A stretch of 64,000 nucleotides of DNA from Apostichopus japonicus. Lineage: Eukaryota; Echinodermata; Holothuroidea; Aspidochirotida; Stichopodidae. Numbering within the stretch: the first letter of the stretch is position 1; every line of letters starts with the position of its first letter. Shown here one piece after another: positions 63,898-64,000 of this stretch. A program made the position numbers and the translations under genes. A model generated the notes under the pieces. It was not told the origin of the DNA, did no database searches, and worked only from the letters and a program-made list of their open reading frames with translations. Location of the stretch: assembly GCF_037975245.1 (NCBI RefSeq), contig NC_092566.1, positions 3,784,001-3,848,000 on the forward strand. The letters are read 5' to 3'.

Positions 63898-64000
63898 CTG
63901 TGAGTGAAAATGGAACATAAAAAAAAGTTAAAATATCAAGAGCAAAAGATGGATATGTTGGAATAAAGCCAAACGATAATATTCTGTCAGAGTTTTAGCT

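Overview
This is a 64-kb stretch of animal nuclear DNA. It has small phase-consistent exons separated by AT-rich introns, tRNA-derived SINEs, a LINE 3' end, DNA-transposon relics and many minisatellites. There are no bacterial or viral features. The two genes and the style of repeats point to an invertebrate deuterostome. An echinoderm such as a sea urchin or sea cucumber is my best guess, but the species is inference only.

Layout. (1) Positions 1-1583, plus strand: the last three coding exons of S-adenosylmethionine synthetase (MAT1A/MAT2A family), ending in a stop at 1581-1583. (2) Positions 1584-7371: a 5.8-kb tail-to-tail interval that holds both 3' UTRs and some repeats. (3) Positions 7372-63897, minus strand: one very large gene, the ortholog of FRAS1 (Fraser extracellular matrix complex subunit). 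I place 60 coding exons with AC..CT boundaries (GT..AG on the minus strand). Checked join by join, their phases give one open frame of 11,456 nt (3,817 complete codons plus stop). The 5' end of the gene (signal peptide and probably two VWC domains) lies beyond position 64000.

Domain order from N to C terminus is 4 visible von Willebrand factor C domains (exons 1-7), 14 furin-like Cys-rich repeats with one exon each (exons 8-21), 12 CSPG repeats (exons 22-41), 5 Calx-beta domains (exons 41-52), a conserved membrane-proximal region (exons 53-59), and a last exon with a furin-type RFRR site, a transmembrane helix and a cytoplasmic tail ending in the PDZ ligand TEV. The 14/12/5 counts are those I recall for vertebrate FRAS1. 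FRAS1 acts with FREM proteins in epithelial basement membranes, and GRIP1 binds its tail.

Introns. The intron at 26056-29174 carries a 2,430-bp PIF/Harbinger-like element with TAA target duplications and long inverted repeats but no transposase. Other introns hold at least three SINE families, a CR1/L2-type LINE 3' end whose tail resembles two of the SINE tails, a TTAA-flanked MITE candidate, a 1-kb G-rich minisatellite, and several tandem arrays. Two of these arrays duplicate exon-intron junction sequence. I found no novel multi-gene system here. The most useful results are the complete exon model and the junction-duplicating repeats.
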